Assembly: GCA_019638455.1 (NCBI GenBank)
Contig: JAHBTU010000001.1
Location: 1,503,501 to 1,567,500, forward strand
DNA: 64,000 bases
Direction: 5' to 3'
DNA from: Saprospiraceae bacterium
Lineage (GTDB): Bacteria > Bacteroidota > Bacteroidia > Chitinophagales > Saprospiraceae
Part shown: positions 30,809-39,224 of the stretch, piece after piece
Layout of the letters: every line of letters begins with the position of its first letter
How positions within the stretch are numbered: the stretch's first letter is position 1
Position numbers and translations under genes: made by a program
Notes under the pieces: generated by a model
Databases searched by the model: none
What the model saw: the letters and a program-made list of their open reading frames with translations, nothing else
What the model was told of the DNA's origin: nothing

Positions 30809-32086
30809 TCAGTGCGTCAGGAGCGCCTCGCAAATCCAATTGGCGAGGGCTTGGCGGTTGTTTTTCAGCACAAGGCGCTGTTGGTCCCAGCTGTTGCGGA
30901 TATTGGCCAATTCGATGTAAACCGTCTTGGGCGTGATGGTTTCCTTGAGCATGTAAAGATTGCGGGGAGTCACGGTGCCAGTATAGCCGCGCTGGTTTCG
31001 CTTTTTTAAGTATTTCGTGAGAAACACCTGCTGTATGTGCAAAGCCAATTTGTGGCTGGGTTCGCTGCCTGGGCGATAATAGAAAAAGACATCGGTTTTG
31101 TGGTCGTGAGAGCGCGAATCCACATGAATCTCAATGAGCGTCTGGTCTTTGATGCCAGCTTTGGTGTGCTGCTTCGTGAACTCGTTGATGATGTCGCAGC
31201 GTTGCTGGAGCCGTTCTTTTTGGTCGAGCGGGATGGGTTTGTCGCCCCATACCACTTCGTCTTTGTCGCAATTGAGATACTCCTCGTCGCGGATGCCATC
31301 GTTGGGGTCTCGCACAATCATATACGCTGTCGCGTTGTGGCTGAGGAGGAGTTTCAGGAGGCGCAGCGACACGTCGTAGGCATATTCGTCTTCGCAAAGC
31401 GTGTGGCCTGCTCGTTGGCCTTGCGCGCCGGGGTCGGGGCCGCCATGCCCGCTGACGATGTAGAAAACTTTGCCTTTCAACTTGTTGCTAATCAGCGGAG
31501 TGTGTTGATGTCTTTTCCCAAAAATGGCAAAATTGCGCGAGTTGCCGCCCACGCTTTTTTCGCCCGTGTTGGCTGAGGCTACCACACGCTCTTTGGCGAG
31601 CGGAGTGATGCTTGCCGCCTCGATGCTCGGTGGGCAATTGAGCTCGTGCCACGGCACCCACAAGCGTTTGGTCTGAATAAAATTGTCGGTGCGCAGCCCC
31701 GCTTCCAAGGCGGAATGGTTGAACAACTCGATGCGCTTGGCCACGCGCCAGTCGGAAATGTCGAGCGTGGTGCGGATGCTTTTGCCGTTGTAGGCAACCA
31801 CTTCCACTGGTAGCTTGTAAGTGGCTGCGGCCTTGATGACACTGCCTGTTTTCAGGTTGTTCAGTTTGAGAAACTTCGCCACGTTGCACTCAAAGTCGAA
31901 CAGGCCATAGCGAGTCAGGAGCGCCGCCATATCGTCGCCAGTCTTCGCCACCGCCGTGACGTACGATTTGGCATCCGCCGCCGCTGGCTTGTCGGCAGAT
32001 GGCTTGGCCGCTGCCGAGGGCTTCTGGCTTTGGGCATCGGAAGCAAGGCAAACAAGCAGGCAAATCATGGTTCGGGTAAATAGCAT
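30809..32086 (-). CDS. N-acetylmuramoyl-L-alanine amidase (Amidase_3), exported
   Basis: 425 aa with a signal peptide (MLFTRTMICLLVCLASDAQS) and an Ala/Lys/Pro-rich linker. Residues ~45-110 look like a LysM-type module (DDMAALLTRYGLFDFECNVAKFLKLNNL). The catalytic zinc domain is ~205-420: IVSGHGGPDPGA (first His), CEDEYAYDVSLRLLKLL (Glu), LIEIHVDSRSH (second His) and VYIELANIRN (catalytic Glu). It cuts the amide bond between MurNAc and the stem peptide in peptidoglycan, for division or remodelling. The domain has an insert relative to short amidases. Confidence 0.9.
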   Translation of the reverse strand: MLFTRTMICLLVCLASDAQSQKPSAAAKPSADKPAAADAKSYVTAVAKTGDDMAALLTRYGLFDFECNVAKFLKLNNLKTGSVIKAAATYKLPVEVVAYNGKSIRTTLDISDWRVAKRIELFNHSALEAGLRTDNFIQTKRLWVPWHELNCPPSIEAASITPLAKERVVASANTGEKSVGGNSRNFAIFGKRHQHTPLISNKLKGKVFYIVSGHGGPDPGAQGQRAGHTLCEDEYAYDVSLRLLKLLLSHNATAYMIVRDPNDGIRDEEYLNCDKDEVVWGDKPIPLDQKERLQQRCDIINEFTKQHTKAGIKDQTLIEIHVDSRSHDHKTDVFFYYRPGSEPSHKLALHIQQVFLTKYLKKRNQRGYTGTVTPRNLYMLKETITPKTVYIELANIRNSWDQQRLVLKNNRQALANWICEALLTH

Positions 32087-32105
32087 CTCGGTCGGGAGGT
32101 ATTTG

Positions 32106-32152
32106 GGAGCAAGGGTGTCTCATAACAATGACCTGTGAGACACCTTTGCTCC
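32106..32152. repeat. 17-bp hairpin upstream of the amidase gene
   Basis: GGAGCAAGGGTGTCTCA / TGAGACACCTTTGCTCC with one mismatch, in the divergent promoter region of amidase and DinB-like genes. Could be an operator or a small palindromic repeat. Confidence 0.6.
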
Positions 32153-32238
32153 TTAGTTGAGGGCAAAAATGGGGAAAAAGCCTTAGAAGACAAAGGATAG
32201 GCCGAACAAGGGTTTTGGCTTTTTCATACCTTGCCCCT

Positions 32239-32769
32239 ATGAAAGAAGCATTGAAACGCCGAAACGAACGATACAACCAGTTGATAAACAACTTGTTCAC
32301 GGAGATGGAGGCACACAGCGACGCGGTGCTCAACCGCCAGCCCGCCAGGGGCGGCTGGTCAGCGCTTCAAACCATGCATCACCTGATACTGAGCGAGGAA
32401 CTGTCCCTCGCCTACGTCAAGAAAAAACTGAGCTTTTCACCCGACTTGGAGCACGCAGGCTTGGGTGCTCGCTGGCGAGGCTTTTTGCTGTGGCTCTCCA
32501 TGAATGTGCCGTTGAAGTTCGAGGCTCCCAAAGCTGTGAGCAAGGAGTATTTGCCTGCGCAGTCCACACTGGCCGAGACCCGTGCCCGCTGGCAAAAAGC
32601 CCGCGCCGACTGGACCGATTTTTTTGCCCAAATGCCTGACTCGCTCGCCGACAAGGCCCTCTACAAGCACCCCCGCGCAGGGCGCATGGGCTGGTTTCAA
32701 ATGATGGGCTTTTTTGAAGCACATTTCAAGCGGCACCTGAAACAGATTCGAAGCGCGATTGGGGATTGA
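32239..32769 (+). CDS. DinB-like four-helix protein
   Basis: 176 aa from ATG 32239 (MKEALKRRNERYNQLINNL). DinB/YfiT-like metal-binding bundle: GGWSALQTMHHLILSEEL gives a His ligand, and the C-terminal GWFQMMGFFEAHFKRHLKQI gives the His pair. Members include thiol-dependent S-transferases, but many are uncharacterised. A TACCTTGC box lies just upstream of the ATG. Divergent from the amidase. Confidence 0.8.
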   Translation: MKEALKRRNERYNQLINNLFTEMEAHSDAVLNRQPARGGWSALQTMHHLILSEELSLAYVKKKLSFSPDLEHAGLGARWRGFLLWLSMNVPLKFEAPKAVSKEYLPAQSTLAETRARWQKARADWTDFFAQMPDSLADKALYKHPRAGRMGWFQMMGFFEAHFKRHLKQIRSAIGD

Positions 32770-32833
32770 CATGAATCTTGGGGGGCGAACCTTCGCAGCA
32801 TCTGATGTTCAGGCCGAACTACTGGACATTATT

Positions 32834-32915
32834 TTTGTGCCGCAAAGACACAAAGGCACAAAATGCGGCAAATCAATGAGTATTTTGCTTTGCGTCTTTG
32901 TGACCTCGTGGCAAA
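32834..32915. repeat. Long palindromic repeat (GCCGCAAAGACACAAAGG type)
   Basis: TTGTGCCGCAAAGACACAAA... against TTTGCTTTGCGTCTTTGTGACC...GTGGCAAA forms an extended imperfect hairpin. Non-coding. It stands 30-40 bp from repeat copy C. Confidence 0.6.
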
Positions 32916-32954
32916 TTTGCAAATGTCCAGCAGTGTGTGTGTTCAGGCACTTAT

Positions 32955-33127
32955 AGTCAACGCAAATCAGCCCCGTCCGCTTCACTTGGCTGGGCAAGCC
33001 CCTGAGTACAGGGGCTGACAAGGTGGTTTTGAACGAACGGTGCTCGCAATCCTTTGGAAATCATGCAAATCAATCAAGGAAATCCCTGCCTTGCCAACCG
33101 GCAGGTTCAAATCCTCTTTAATCTGGG
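32955..33127 (-). repeat. Dispersed repeat family 1, copy C
   Basis: 173 bp in reverse orientation, from AGTCAACGCAAATCAG to CTTTAATCTGGG. The left side carries the ATA-rich flank (TTAT). Confidence 0.9.
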
Positions 33128-33164
33128 CAGATTAAGGGCGCCACACAAGTAATAGTTGTTGTCA

Positions 33165-33232
33165 GGGTTGACAAGATTTACGAGATTGGTGCCCTTATTT
33201 TTGGAAAAAAACCGTAAATCTTGTCAATCCCG
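33165..33232. repeat. Imperfect hairpin of the TTGACAAGATTTACG type
   Basis: GGGTTGACAAGATTTACG pairs with GTAAATCTTGTCAATCCC. A similar palindrome is at 35825-35903. Confidence 0.65.
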
Positions 33233-33254
33233 TCGAAATTTATGCCTTGTTTCG

Positions 33255-33340
33255 CTCGGATTTGTCAGTTCACCATGATTGCTCTCTCTGATTTGAACAG
33301 ATTGCGCTTTTAGCCATGCCCAAAACTTGGCGGCGTGAAG
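33255..33340 (-). repeat. Dispersed repeat family 2, copy 4
   Basis: Same orientation as the copy at 10231. Includes GATTTGTCAGTTCACCATGA and CCCAAAACTTGGCGGCG. Confidence 0.75.
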
Positions 33341-33397
33341 TGTAAACCTGTGAGACAGCCCGCACAGCAGGCATTTTCAGCGTTTTTCTCCAACCCC

Positions 33398-33531
33398 TCA
33401 GCTATTCTCGGTTTGTAAGAGGTGTCATCTTTTGAGCAACGAAAAAGGTGACACCTCGACCTGTTTTTGAGATGTAGCCCCTCCGTTCTTCCGGGATGAC
33501 ACCTCAGAACCCAACAAAGCGAGAATCGCTG
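33398..33531 (+). repeat. Dispersed repeat family 3, copy 2
   Basis: Second copy of the 11369-11503 repeat. Together with copy C, a hairpin and a family-2 copy, it fills the 888-bp gene-free stretch 32770-33657. Confidence 0.75.
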
Positions 33532-33598
33532 CCAACCCCTGATTCGCATGATTAACAGAAATTTTCAAAACTGGCCGATTTTTTTCCAGAACTTGACT

Positions 33599-33606
33599 TA
33601 TCTTTG
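33599..33606 (+). promoter_or_regulatory. -7 promoter box of rpsU
   Basis: TATCTTTG 52 bp before the rpsU ATG. An AAGGAG ribosome-binding site follows at about 33645. Confidence 0.7.
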
Positions 33607-33657
33607 CAGCCCGAATTTTCAACAACAAATTTTTTCACCAAATTCAAGGAGAAATTC

Positions 33658-33852
33658 ATGCTCATCGTTGAAGTCAAAGACGGCGAAGCCATTGACAAAG
33701 TGCTAAAAAAGTACAAACGCAAATTCGAACGCGCAGGCATTCTGAAAGAACTGCGTCGCCGCAAGGCATTCAGCAAGCCATCGGTCGAGCGTCGTGCGGA
33801 AGTACTGAAAGCCGTTTACAAAGAGGAAATGTACGGCAACAAGAACGACTGA
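33658..33852 (+). CDS. rpsU: 30S ribosomal protein S21
   Basis: 64 aa from ATG 33658 (MLIVEVKDGEAIDKVLKKYK). The start was chosen for its AAGGAG site; the longer frame has no support. Conserved helical, basic S21 pattern: GILKELRRRKAFSKPSVERR. Binds the 30S platform near the anti-Shine-Dalgarno. It precedes a tyrosine recombinase, as in many Bacteroidota. Confidence 0.95.
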   Translation: MLIVEVKDGEAIDKVLKKYKRKFERAGILKELRRRKAFSKPSVERRAEVLKAVYKEEMYGNKND

Positions 33853-33944
33853 GGGATGTGGCAATGTGCCGATTGAAGAATGTGCTGATGCCCCAGTTTT
33901 TTTATTGGCACATTTGCACATTGAAAAATTAGCACATCAAACTG

Positions 33945-34853
33945 GTGTTTCACGAAGAGTCATTCTACGGATATTTGTCGCTCGAACGCCGTTTCTCGCC
34001 ACACACGTTGACGGCTTATCGCGGCGACTTGCAAAATTTCATTGCTTATTGCACTGAGCAACAATGCCTTACCTCGGTTTCCGAAGTGAGGCATTTCCAT
34101 ATACGGGCATGGATAGTCGCCCAAATGCAAGAAGGGCAAAGCGCCCGCAGCATCAATCGCCGCCTGTCGTGTCTCAAGACCTATTTTCGCTTTTTGAAAC
34201 AACGCGGCCTGCTCGAAAAGGACCCCATGCGCAAAGTGGTGGCGCCAAAAACAGGCAAGCGACTCCCCGTTTTTGTGCAGGAAAACCATATAGCCGCGCT
34301 TTTTACCCACATTGATTTTGGCAACGACTACAAAGGTCAACTGCACCGCCTCGTGTTGGAAATACTCTACGCCACTGGCATCCGCCGCAGCGAGGCCTCC
34401 AACCTGAAAATCGCCGACATAGACTTCGAGCGTTCCACGCTGCGCATCGCAGGCAAGGGCAACAAAGAACGGCTCGCGCCTTTTGCGCGCTATCTCGGCT
34501 CGCTCTTGAAAAACTTCATCGAGATTCGCAACGCGACCTTCCCCTCCTCCGCCGAGCCATGGCTGTTGCTCAATCGGAAAGGCGAGCGCCTCAGCCCCGA
34601 CAGCATCTACCACATCGCGCACCAGTACCTTTCCGCCGTCACGACGGCAGAGCAACGCAGTCCGCATGTGTTGCGCCACTCTTTTGCCACGCACCTCTCC
34701 GAGCGCGGCGCCGATTTGAACGCTATCAAGGAACTGCTCGGCCACTCCAACCTCGCCGCTACCCAAGTGTATATGCACAATAGTATCGAGCGCCTGATAA
34801 AGGTGTATGAGCAGGCTCACCCCAAAGGGAAAGACGAGGAGGAGATTCAATAG
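33945..34853 (+). CDS. xerC: Tyrosine recombinase, XerC/XerD type
   Basis: 302 aa from a GTG (33945). N-terminal SAM-like core-binding domain (YLSLERRFSPHTLTAYRGDL) and catalytic domain with Arg in YATGIRRSEASNL, Lys in GKGNKERLAP, HxxR in HVLRHSFATHL, His in LLGHSNLAATQ and nucleophile Tyr in VYMHNSIERL. It resolves chromosome dimers at dif with a partner recombinase. It sits after rpsU, a usual Bacteroidota arrangement, so it is the housekeeping enzyme and not an integron integrase. The often adjacent hpf gene is not seen downstream. Confidence 0.92.
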   Translation: MFHEESFYGYLSLERRFSPHTLTAYRGDLQNFIAYCTEQQCLTSVSEVRHFHIRAWIVAQMQEGQSARSINRRLSCLKTYFRFLKQRGLLEKDPMRKVVAPKTGKRLPVFVQENHIAALFTHIDFGNDYKGQLHRLVLEILYATGIRRSEASNLKIADIDFERSTLRIAGKGNKERLAPFARYLGSLLKNFIEIRNATFPSSAEPWLLLNRKGERLSPDSIYHIAHQYLSAVTTAEQRSPHVLRHSFATHLSERGADLNAIKELLGHSNLAATQVYMHNSIERLIKVYEQAHPKGKDEEEIQ

Positions 34854-35040
34854 GCATGGCATGGCCACTTTTAGGGATTGTTGGCCGCCCATGCACGCAA
34901 AGCGTTCATGCCGCACCTATGCGATGACATGTCAAAACAATTCCTTAGCAATCAGCGATAAAATTGCGTTAAACCACCTCCACGCCGTCGTTGCCTCGCT
35001 GTATGCCGCCGAATTTTGCCTCAAAAAATTTGACTGAACC

Positions 35041-35580
35041 ATGCAACGTACACACCTCTTTCTACTACTGGCCCTCGGCCTCTTTTCCGCTTGCTCCCCC
35101 CAGCTTTCCGTCTTTGACCAAAAACTCTACGAAAGCCAAAACTGGACGGACGACGACCTGCGCCGCATCCAGTTTTTTCTTTCGGAAGAGCTCACCCTCT
35201 ATCGCTATCTCGACGAAGAGGGCGCCTCCTCCATCACCTCCGGGCAAATCAAAATCGTGGACGGTCGAAAGACCGAGCAAATCCATTTCCCCGCAGGCAC
35301 CCCCGGCGTGTTCCTGTTCCGCCCCAAAGACGAGCAGTTCGCCGTCAGTTTTGACAATCAGGGTGATACTCACTACCTGACCTTTGGCCCCAACCCGCGC
35401 TACGACGGGCAATATATGCTCCAAGCGAGCGAATGGAATCGCAGGACTGGCACGGTCACCTACGCAGGCAAAAAATTCCTCACCGACTCGGAAATCATAC
35501 CGCGCCTTTTGGTGAATCTCAAAAAGGAATACCGCAACACGGTGGAAGGCCGCACGGTGGGTGGCCGTACGGTGAAGTAG
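35041..35580 (+). CDS. Hypothetical lipoprotein
   Basis: 179 aa, lipobox LFSAC after MQRTHLFLLLALG. Mature part starts CSPQLSVFDQKLYESQNWTD, with a beta-rich region containing FPAGTPGVFLFRPKDEQFAV and YDGQYMLQASEWNRRTGTVTY. The C-terminus is basic with a near-repeat (EGRTVGGRTVK). Likely an outer-membrane or periplasmic lipoprotein; no function recognised. A family-1 repeat starts 10 bp after the stop. Confidence 0.78.
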   Translation: MQRTHLFLLLALGLFSACSPQLSVFDQKLYESQNWTDDDLRRIQFFLSEELTLYRYLDEEGASSITSGQIKIVDGRKTEQIHFPAGTPGVFLFRPKDEQFAVSFDNQGDTHYLTFGPNPRYDGQYMLQASEWNRRTGTVTYAGKKFLTDSEIIPRLLVNLKKEYRNTVEGRTVGGRTVK

Positions 35581-35589
35581 CAAGGCTAT

Positions 35590-35761
35590 ACTCAACGCAA
35601 ATCAGCCCCGTCCGCTTCACTTGGCCGGGCAAGCCCCTGAGTACAGGGTCTGACAAGGTGGTTTGAACGAACGGTGCTCGCAATCCTTTGGAAATCATGC
35701 AAATCAATCAAGGAAATCCCTGTCTTGCCAACCGGCAGGTTCAAATCCTCTTTAATCTGGG
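35590..35761 (-). repeat. Dispersed repeat family 1, copy D
   Basis: 172 bp, opposite to copy E 343 bp further on. Flanked by TATA on both sides (GGCTATA...GGGTATAAT). Confidence 0.9.
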
Positions 35762-35824
35762 TATAATGCGGATTTGGGGAGATGGGGGCTCCACCTGCCG
35801 AAGATGCCTTACATGTGATATTTA

Positions 35825-35903
35825 TTGACAGGATTGACCAGATTTGCAGGTTTTTTCCAAGAACAAAAGCGCGAGTCCTGTAAATCTGGTCAATCTTGTC
35901 AAA
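35825..35903. repeat. Imperfect 21-bp inverted repeat
   Basis: TTGACAGGATTGACCAGATTT and AAATCTGGTCAATCTTGTCAA, with a 37-bp loop. Related to the palindrome at 33165. Confidence 0.65.
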
Positions 35904-36029
35904 TTCGTGCCCCCACCGTTGTTGATGTCCCGCTACCAACATGCAGGCGACGGCAGGAACTTCTCCACGTTACAGCGCCTTTATTTTCAAACAAAAAATT
36001 TCATCTCGCTTTTTTCAGCGTCCTTTTGC

Positions 36030-36037
36030 TACTTTTG
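36030..36037 (+). promoter_or_regulatory. Probable original recN -7 promoter box
   Basis: TACTTTTG followed by CGGC. It is now 283 bp from the recN ATG because repeat E and its flanks lie between them. Confidence 0.5.
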
Positions 36038-36046
36038 CGGCTAAAT

Positions 36047-36302
36047 GGTAGAAGGTAGAGGGTGGAAGATAGAAGGTTAAGGGTAGTTCTGGCGTGCTCT
36101 TATACCCAGATTAAAGAGGATTTGAACCTGCCCGTTGGCAAGACAGGGATTTCCTTGATTGATTTGCATGATTTCCAAAGGATTGCGAGCACCGTTCGTT
36201 CAAACCACCTTGTCAGTCCCTGTACTCAGGGGCTTGCCCGGCCAAGTGAAGCGGACGGGGCTGATTTGCGTTGACTATATCTTCCACCCTCTGCCTTCTA
36301 CC
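36047..36302. repeat. 24-bp inverted repeat bracketing repeat E
   Basis: GGTAGAAGGTAGAGGGTGGA... at 36047-36070 and its complement (23 of 24) at 36279-36302. Without repeat E the two arms would form one hairpin, so E seems to have landed in an older palindrome. Confidence 0.7.
36105..36276 (+). repeat. Dispersed repeat family 1, copy E
   Basis: 172 bp between TATA flanks, 44 bp upstream of recN. Almost identical to copy D in inverse orientation. Confidence 0.9.
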
Positions 36303-36319
36303 CTCTACCGCGAGAAATA

Positions 36320-37975
36320 ATGCTGAAACGCCTCCACATCCGCAACTACGCGCTCATAGACGAACTCGAAATCAACTTTTCAGACCGTCTGACCATCATC
36401 ACCGGCGAAACCGGGGCGGGCAAATCCATCCTGCTCGGCGCGCTCGGCCTTGTCATGGGCGAACGCGCCGACACCAAAGTATTTTACAACGACACGGAAA
36501 AATGCATCGTGGAGGCCTACTTCGAGGTGGCAAAATATGACCTGCGCGAATTTTTTGAGGAAAACGAATTGGACTACGACGCGGAAATCGTCATCCGCCG
36601 CGAGCTCTCTCCCGCCGGGAAAAGCCGCGCCTTCGTGAACGACACGCCCGTGAACAACCAAGTGCTGCAACGCCTCACCGAGGCGCTGATTGACCTGCAC
36701 CAACAGTTCGACATATTGGACATCCACAACGTGAATTTCCAATTGCGCATGATAGACGCGCTAGCTGACAATGCGCTGATTTTGAAAGACTACCAACGCG
36801 GATACCGCCAGTTTGTATCTGACAAAAAACGGCTTGCCGAACTCATCGCCCTGAGCGAAAACGGCGCAAAAGAGATGGAGTTTCTCCGCTTCCAACTCGA
36901 CGAACTCCGCCAGGCCGAACTTGCCGATGGCGAACAGGACACCCTCGAAGCCGAACTCGCCCGCCTCTCCAACGCCGAGGACATCAAACACACCTACGGC
37001 GCGGCCTACAACTACCTCTCCGAAGCCGAGCAAAACATCGTAGGCCAACTCCAAGAAATTGCCCGCAGCATGAGCGGCACCCGCAAACTCTCCGGCCAAC
37101 TCTCCAGCCTGAGCGAGCGATTGGACGCGTTGGTGATTGATTTACAAGACCTCGCCAAAGATTGTGAGCGCATCGCCGAAGGCACGGAACACGACCCGGC
37201 GCGTATCGCCGAGGTGCAAGAGCGGCTGAATGTTATCTATAAATTGCAGAAAAAACACGGCGTGGCATCCGTCGGCGAGCTCCTCCAACTGCAAGAAAAC
37301 CTCGAACAGCAAACGGCGGGATTCACCGACCTCGGCGGCGAAATCGCCCGTTTGGAACAGGCCATCGCCGAGCAGGAGCGCCAACTCCGCGCCATCGCGG
37401 CCACACTCAGCGAACGTCGCCGTGCCATCCACGCTGCTTTTGAAGAGCGCGTTCATGCCATGCTCACCCAACTCTCCATGCCCCACGCACGCCTCCGCGT
37501 GGATATCCGCGACACTCCCTCGCTCACGCCCACTGGTGCCGACGATGTGCAGTTTCTCTTTGCCAGCAACGTCGGCTCGCGCTACCTGCCCATCAAGGAC
37601 GTGGCCTCCGGCGGCGAACTCTCCCGCCTCACGCTCTGCACCAAGAGCCTCGTGGCCGATGCCATCCCCCTGCCCACGCTGATTTTTGACGAGATAGACT
37701 CCGGCATCAGCGGCGACGTATCCCTGAAAATGGGTTTGATTCTCAAAGAACTGAGCGCTCGCCACCAAGTAGTAAGTATCACCCACACGCCACAAATCGC
37801 CGCCCGCGCCGACGCGCATTATTTTGTCTATAAAAAAGTGGCGGACAACCGCACGGTCACGAATATCCGCCTGCTCAACCCCGACGAACGCGTGCGCTCC
37901 ATCGCCGTGATGCTCAGCGGCAACCCGCCCAGCGATGCGGCGGTGGCGACGGCGCGGGAGTTGGTGGGGGGGTGA
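36320..37975 (+). CDS. recN: DNA repair protein RecN
   Basis: 551 aa SMC-like ATPase for double-strand break repair. Walker A: ITGETGAGKSILLGAL near residue 30. Long coiled-coil arms span ~150-380. The ABC signature and Walker B are VASGGELSRLTLC and LPTLIFDEIDSGISGDVSLKMG, then the switch His in VVSITHTPQIAA. It ends NPPSDAAVATARELVGG. A repeat and a palindrome separate it from its likely promoter. The 3' end is duplicated at 39806-39858. Confidence 0.96.
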   Translation: MLKRLHIRNYALIDELEINFSDRLTIITGETGAGKSILLGALGLVMGERADTKVFYNDTEKCIVEAYFEVAKYDLREFFEENELDYDAEIVIRRELSPAGKSRAFVNDTPVNNQVLQRLTEALIDLHQQFDILDIHNVNFQLRMIDALADNALILKDYQRGYRQFVSDKKRLAELIALSENGAKEMEFLRFQLDELRQAELADGEQDTLEAELARLSNAEDIKHTYGAAYNYLSEAEQNIVGQLQEIARSMSGTRKLSGQLSSLSERLDALVIDLQDLAKDCERIAEGTEHDPARIAEVQERLNVIYKLQKKHGVASVGELLQLQENLEQQTAGFTDLGGEIARLEQAIAEQERQLRAIAATLSERRRAIHAAFEERVHAMLTQLSMPHARLRVDIRDTPSLTPTGADDVQFLFASNVGSRYLPIKDVASGGELSRLTLCTKSLVADAIPLPTLIFDEIDSGISGDVSLKMGLILKELSARHQVVSITHTPQIAARADAHYFVYKKVADNRTVTNIRLLNPDERVRSIAVMLSGNPPSDAAVATARELVGG

Positions 37976-37977
37976 GG
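37925..37977 (+). repeat. Direct repeat, original (recN 3' end)
   Basis: Matches 39806-39858 in 47 of 53 positions. Both copies encode PPSDA(A/T)VATARELVGG in one frame. Confidence 0.85.
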
Positions 37978-38050
37978 TCAGGCGGTTTGTTAACTCTTGA
38001 TTTTTAAGAATGCCAAAAAGACAAAAAAGCAAAATTTACTAACGCTTCTC

Positions 38051-38058
38051 TACTTTTG
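38051..38058 (+). promoter_or_regulatory. -7 promoter box of the TIR gene
   Basis: TACTTTTG, 28 bp before the ATG at 38086. Confidence 0.6.
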
Positions 38059-38085
38059 CCGCTGTCTTTCTGACTTCGACACCTT

Positions 38086-38578
38086 ATGTCAACCAATGTT
38101 TTCATTGCTTTTGCCAAAGAAGACCTCGATGTACGCGACAAGCTTTTGCGTCAGATGAATCTTGTGAAAGACCGCGAAGGTTGGGACATCTGGGCATCGC
38201 ATGAGATTAAAGCAGGTTCAGACTGGAGTGCTGATATCAAACAACGCCTCAGTGGCTCAGAGGTCGTCATTTTACTGATGAGCTCCAGTTTTTTTCAACT
38301 CCCCCTATATCTTGAACACGGAGTTGCCAGCCATGATCGCCAAGCATAAAGGAGGCAACTGTCACATTATTCCAGTTATCACACGACATTGTCTTTGGAA
38401 GGATACCGCTTTCGGAAAATACGCGGAATTGGGTGACATCCAAGCTTTGCCTTCTGGCGAACGACCTATTGTGTCACGGGGTATTTGGGATAGCAAGGAG
38501 GAGCCTTATGTCGAGACTGTGACAGGCATCAAATCTTCGATTCGCGCATATCGGCAAAAAAAAGAACAGGCTGTATAG
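38086..38578 (+). pseudogene. TIR-domain protein, frameshifted
   Basis: Two overlapping frames make one TIR domain. Frame one (38086-) gives MSTNVFIAFAKEDLDVRDKL, GWDIWASHEIKAGSDWSADI and VVILLMSSSFF. Frame two (to 38578) resumes with YILNTELPAMIAKHKGGNCH IIPVITRHC and ends at KKEQAV. The shift occurs at the C5 run in CTCCCCCTAT (about 38305-38310); one base fewer rejoins them as FFQLPYILNTELPAM, the expected TIR helix. TIR domains of this type cleave NAD+ or act as adaptors in defence and EAD-linked systems. It may be a true pseudogene or a homopolymer error. The N-terminal stand-alone frame ends at 38349. Confidence 0.82.
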
Positions 38579-38717
38579 TCGCCCCAGGGTGGTCATGAAC
38601 AAAGCGGTTCATTCGACGACAGCCCTGCTGAGCCGCTGAAACTTAAAAGAGACAAGAGAGTCAAGTTCATCTTCGTAGAGGTGGAGTTTTTCGAAGAACT
38701 CCAAAATAGCCTTTTTC

Positions 38718-38872
38718 CGCCTCGCTTGGTGTTCCCCGCCGCGCTTGTGTTTTTTGACCAAGCGCATTTCCGCCTCGCTTGGTGTTCCCCGCCGCGCTTG
38801 TGTCTTTTGGCCAAGCGCATTCCGCCTTGCTTGGCGTCCCCGCCGCGCTTGTGTCTTTTGGCCAAGCGCATC
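38718..38872. repeat. Tandem repeat of ~51 bp, three units
   Basis: Units beginning CCGCCTCGCTTGGTGTTCCC at ~38718, 38771 and 38822 (the third diverged), each with GCGCTTGTGTYTTTTGRCCAAGCGCAT. Each unit can form a GCTTGG/CCAAGC hairpin. Basic peptides on either strand are repeat shadows. It fills most of the 38579-38915 gap. Confidence 0.85.
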
Positions 38873-38889
38873 TTGCCTGAGAAAACACT

Positions 38890-38897
38890 TACTTTTG
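38890..38897 (+). promoter_or_regulatory. -7 promoter box of the toxin-antitoxin pair
   Basis: TACTTTTG, 18 bp before the ATG at 38916; it decides the start of the DUF6922 gene against a longer frame through the tandem repeats. Confidence 0.65.
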
Positions 38898-38915
38898 CTC
38901 AAAAATCACCCACTC

Positions 38916-39224
38916 ATGCCCGCACCATCATCGCAAAAACTCGAACTCCCTGCTATCCTTTTCTGGGACATAGACCCGACGAGGCTCAACTACGACGCCA
39001 AGGCGCGTTACGTCATCGGGCGAGTGGTGATGTATGGCAGGCTGGCAGACTGGCAGGCGATTTTGGACTACTACGGCCCGCAGCGGGTGCTCGATGAAAT
39101 GCTGCAAGAGCGTTATTTGGACAAACGCTCGCTCAATTTCCTCGCCTTTTATTTCAACGTACCGAAGGAACAATTCCGATGCTACACCTTGCAACAGTCC
39201 ACCCCGACACACTGGGACTTTTGA
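38916..39224 (+). CDS. DUF6922-type protein, probable antitoxin of an AbiEii pair
   Basis: 102 aa from ATG 38916 (MPAPSSQKLELPAILFWDID). Pattern LPAILFWDIDPTRLNYDAKARYVIGRVV, DWQAILDYYGPQRVLDEML, LDKRSLNFLAFYFNVPKEQFRCY and final THW fits the short proteins that precede AbiEii-like nucleotidyltransferases in Bacteroidota. It overlaps the next gene by 46 bp, a sign of tight coupling. Likely antitoxin or partner; direct DNA binding is not visible. Confidence 0.78.
   Translation: MPAPSSQKLELPAILFWDIDPTRLNYDAKARYVIGRVVMYGRLADWQAILDYYGPQRVLDEMLQERYLDKRSLNFLAFYFNVPKEQFRCYTLQQSTPTHWDF

Noticed and set aside
33945..34853. Tyrosine recombinase as the integron integrase
   Set aside because: It follows rpsU and has ordinary XerC/D spacing of catalytic residues, without a visible IntI-specific insert; it lies 6 kb outside the array. 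Treated as the chromosomal Xer enzyme.
38593..38902. Basic repeat proteins (KRHKRGG repeats) on the minus strand
   Set aside because: Shadow of the 51-bp tandem repeat, in all frames; no start signals.
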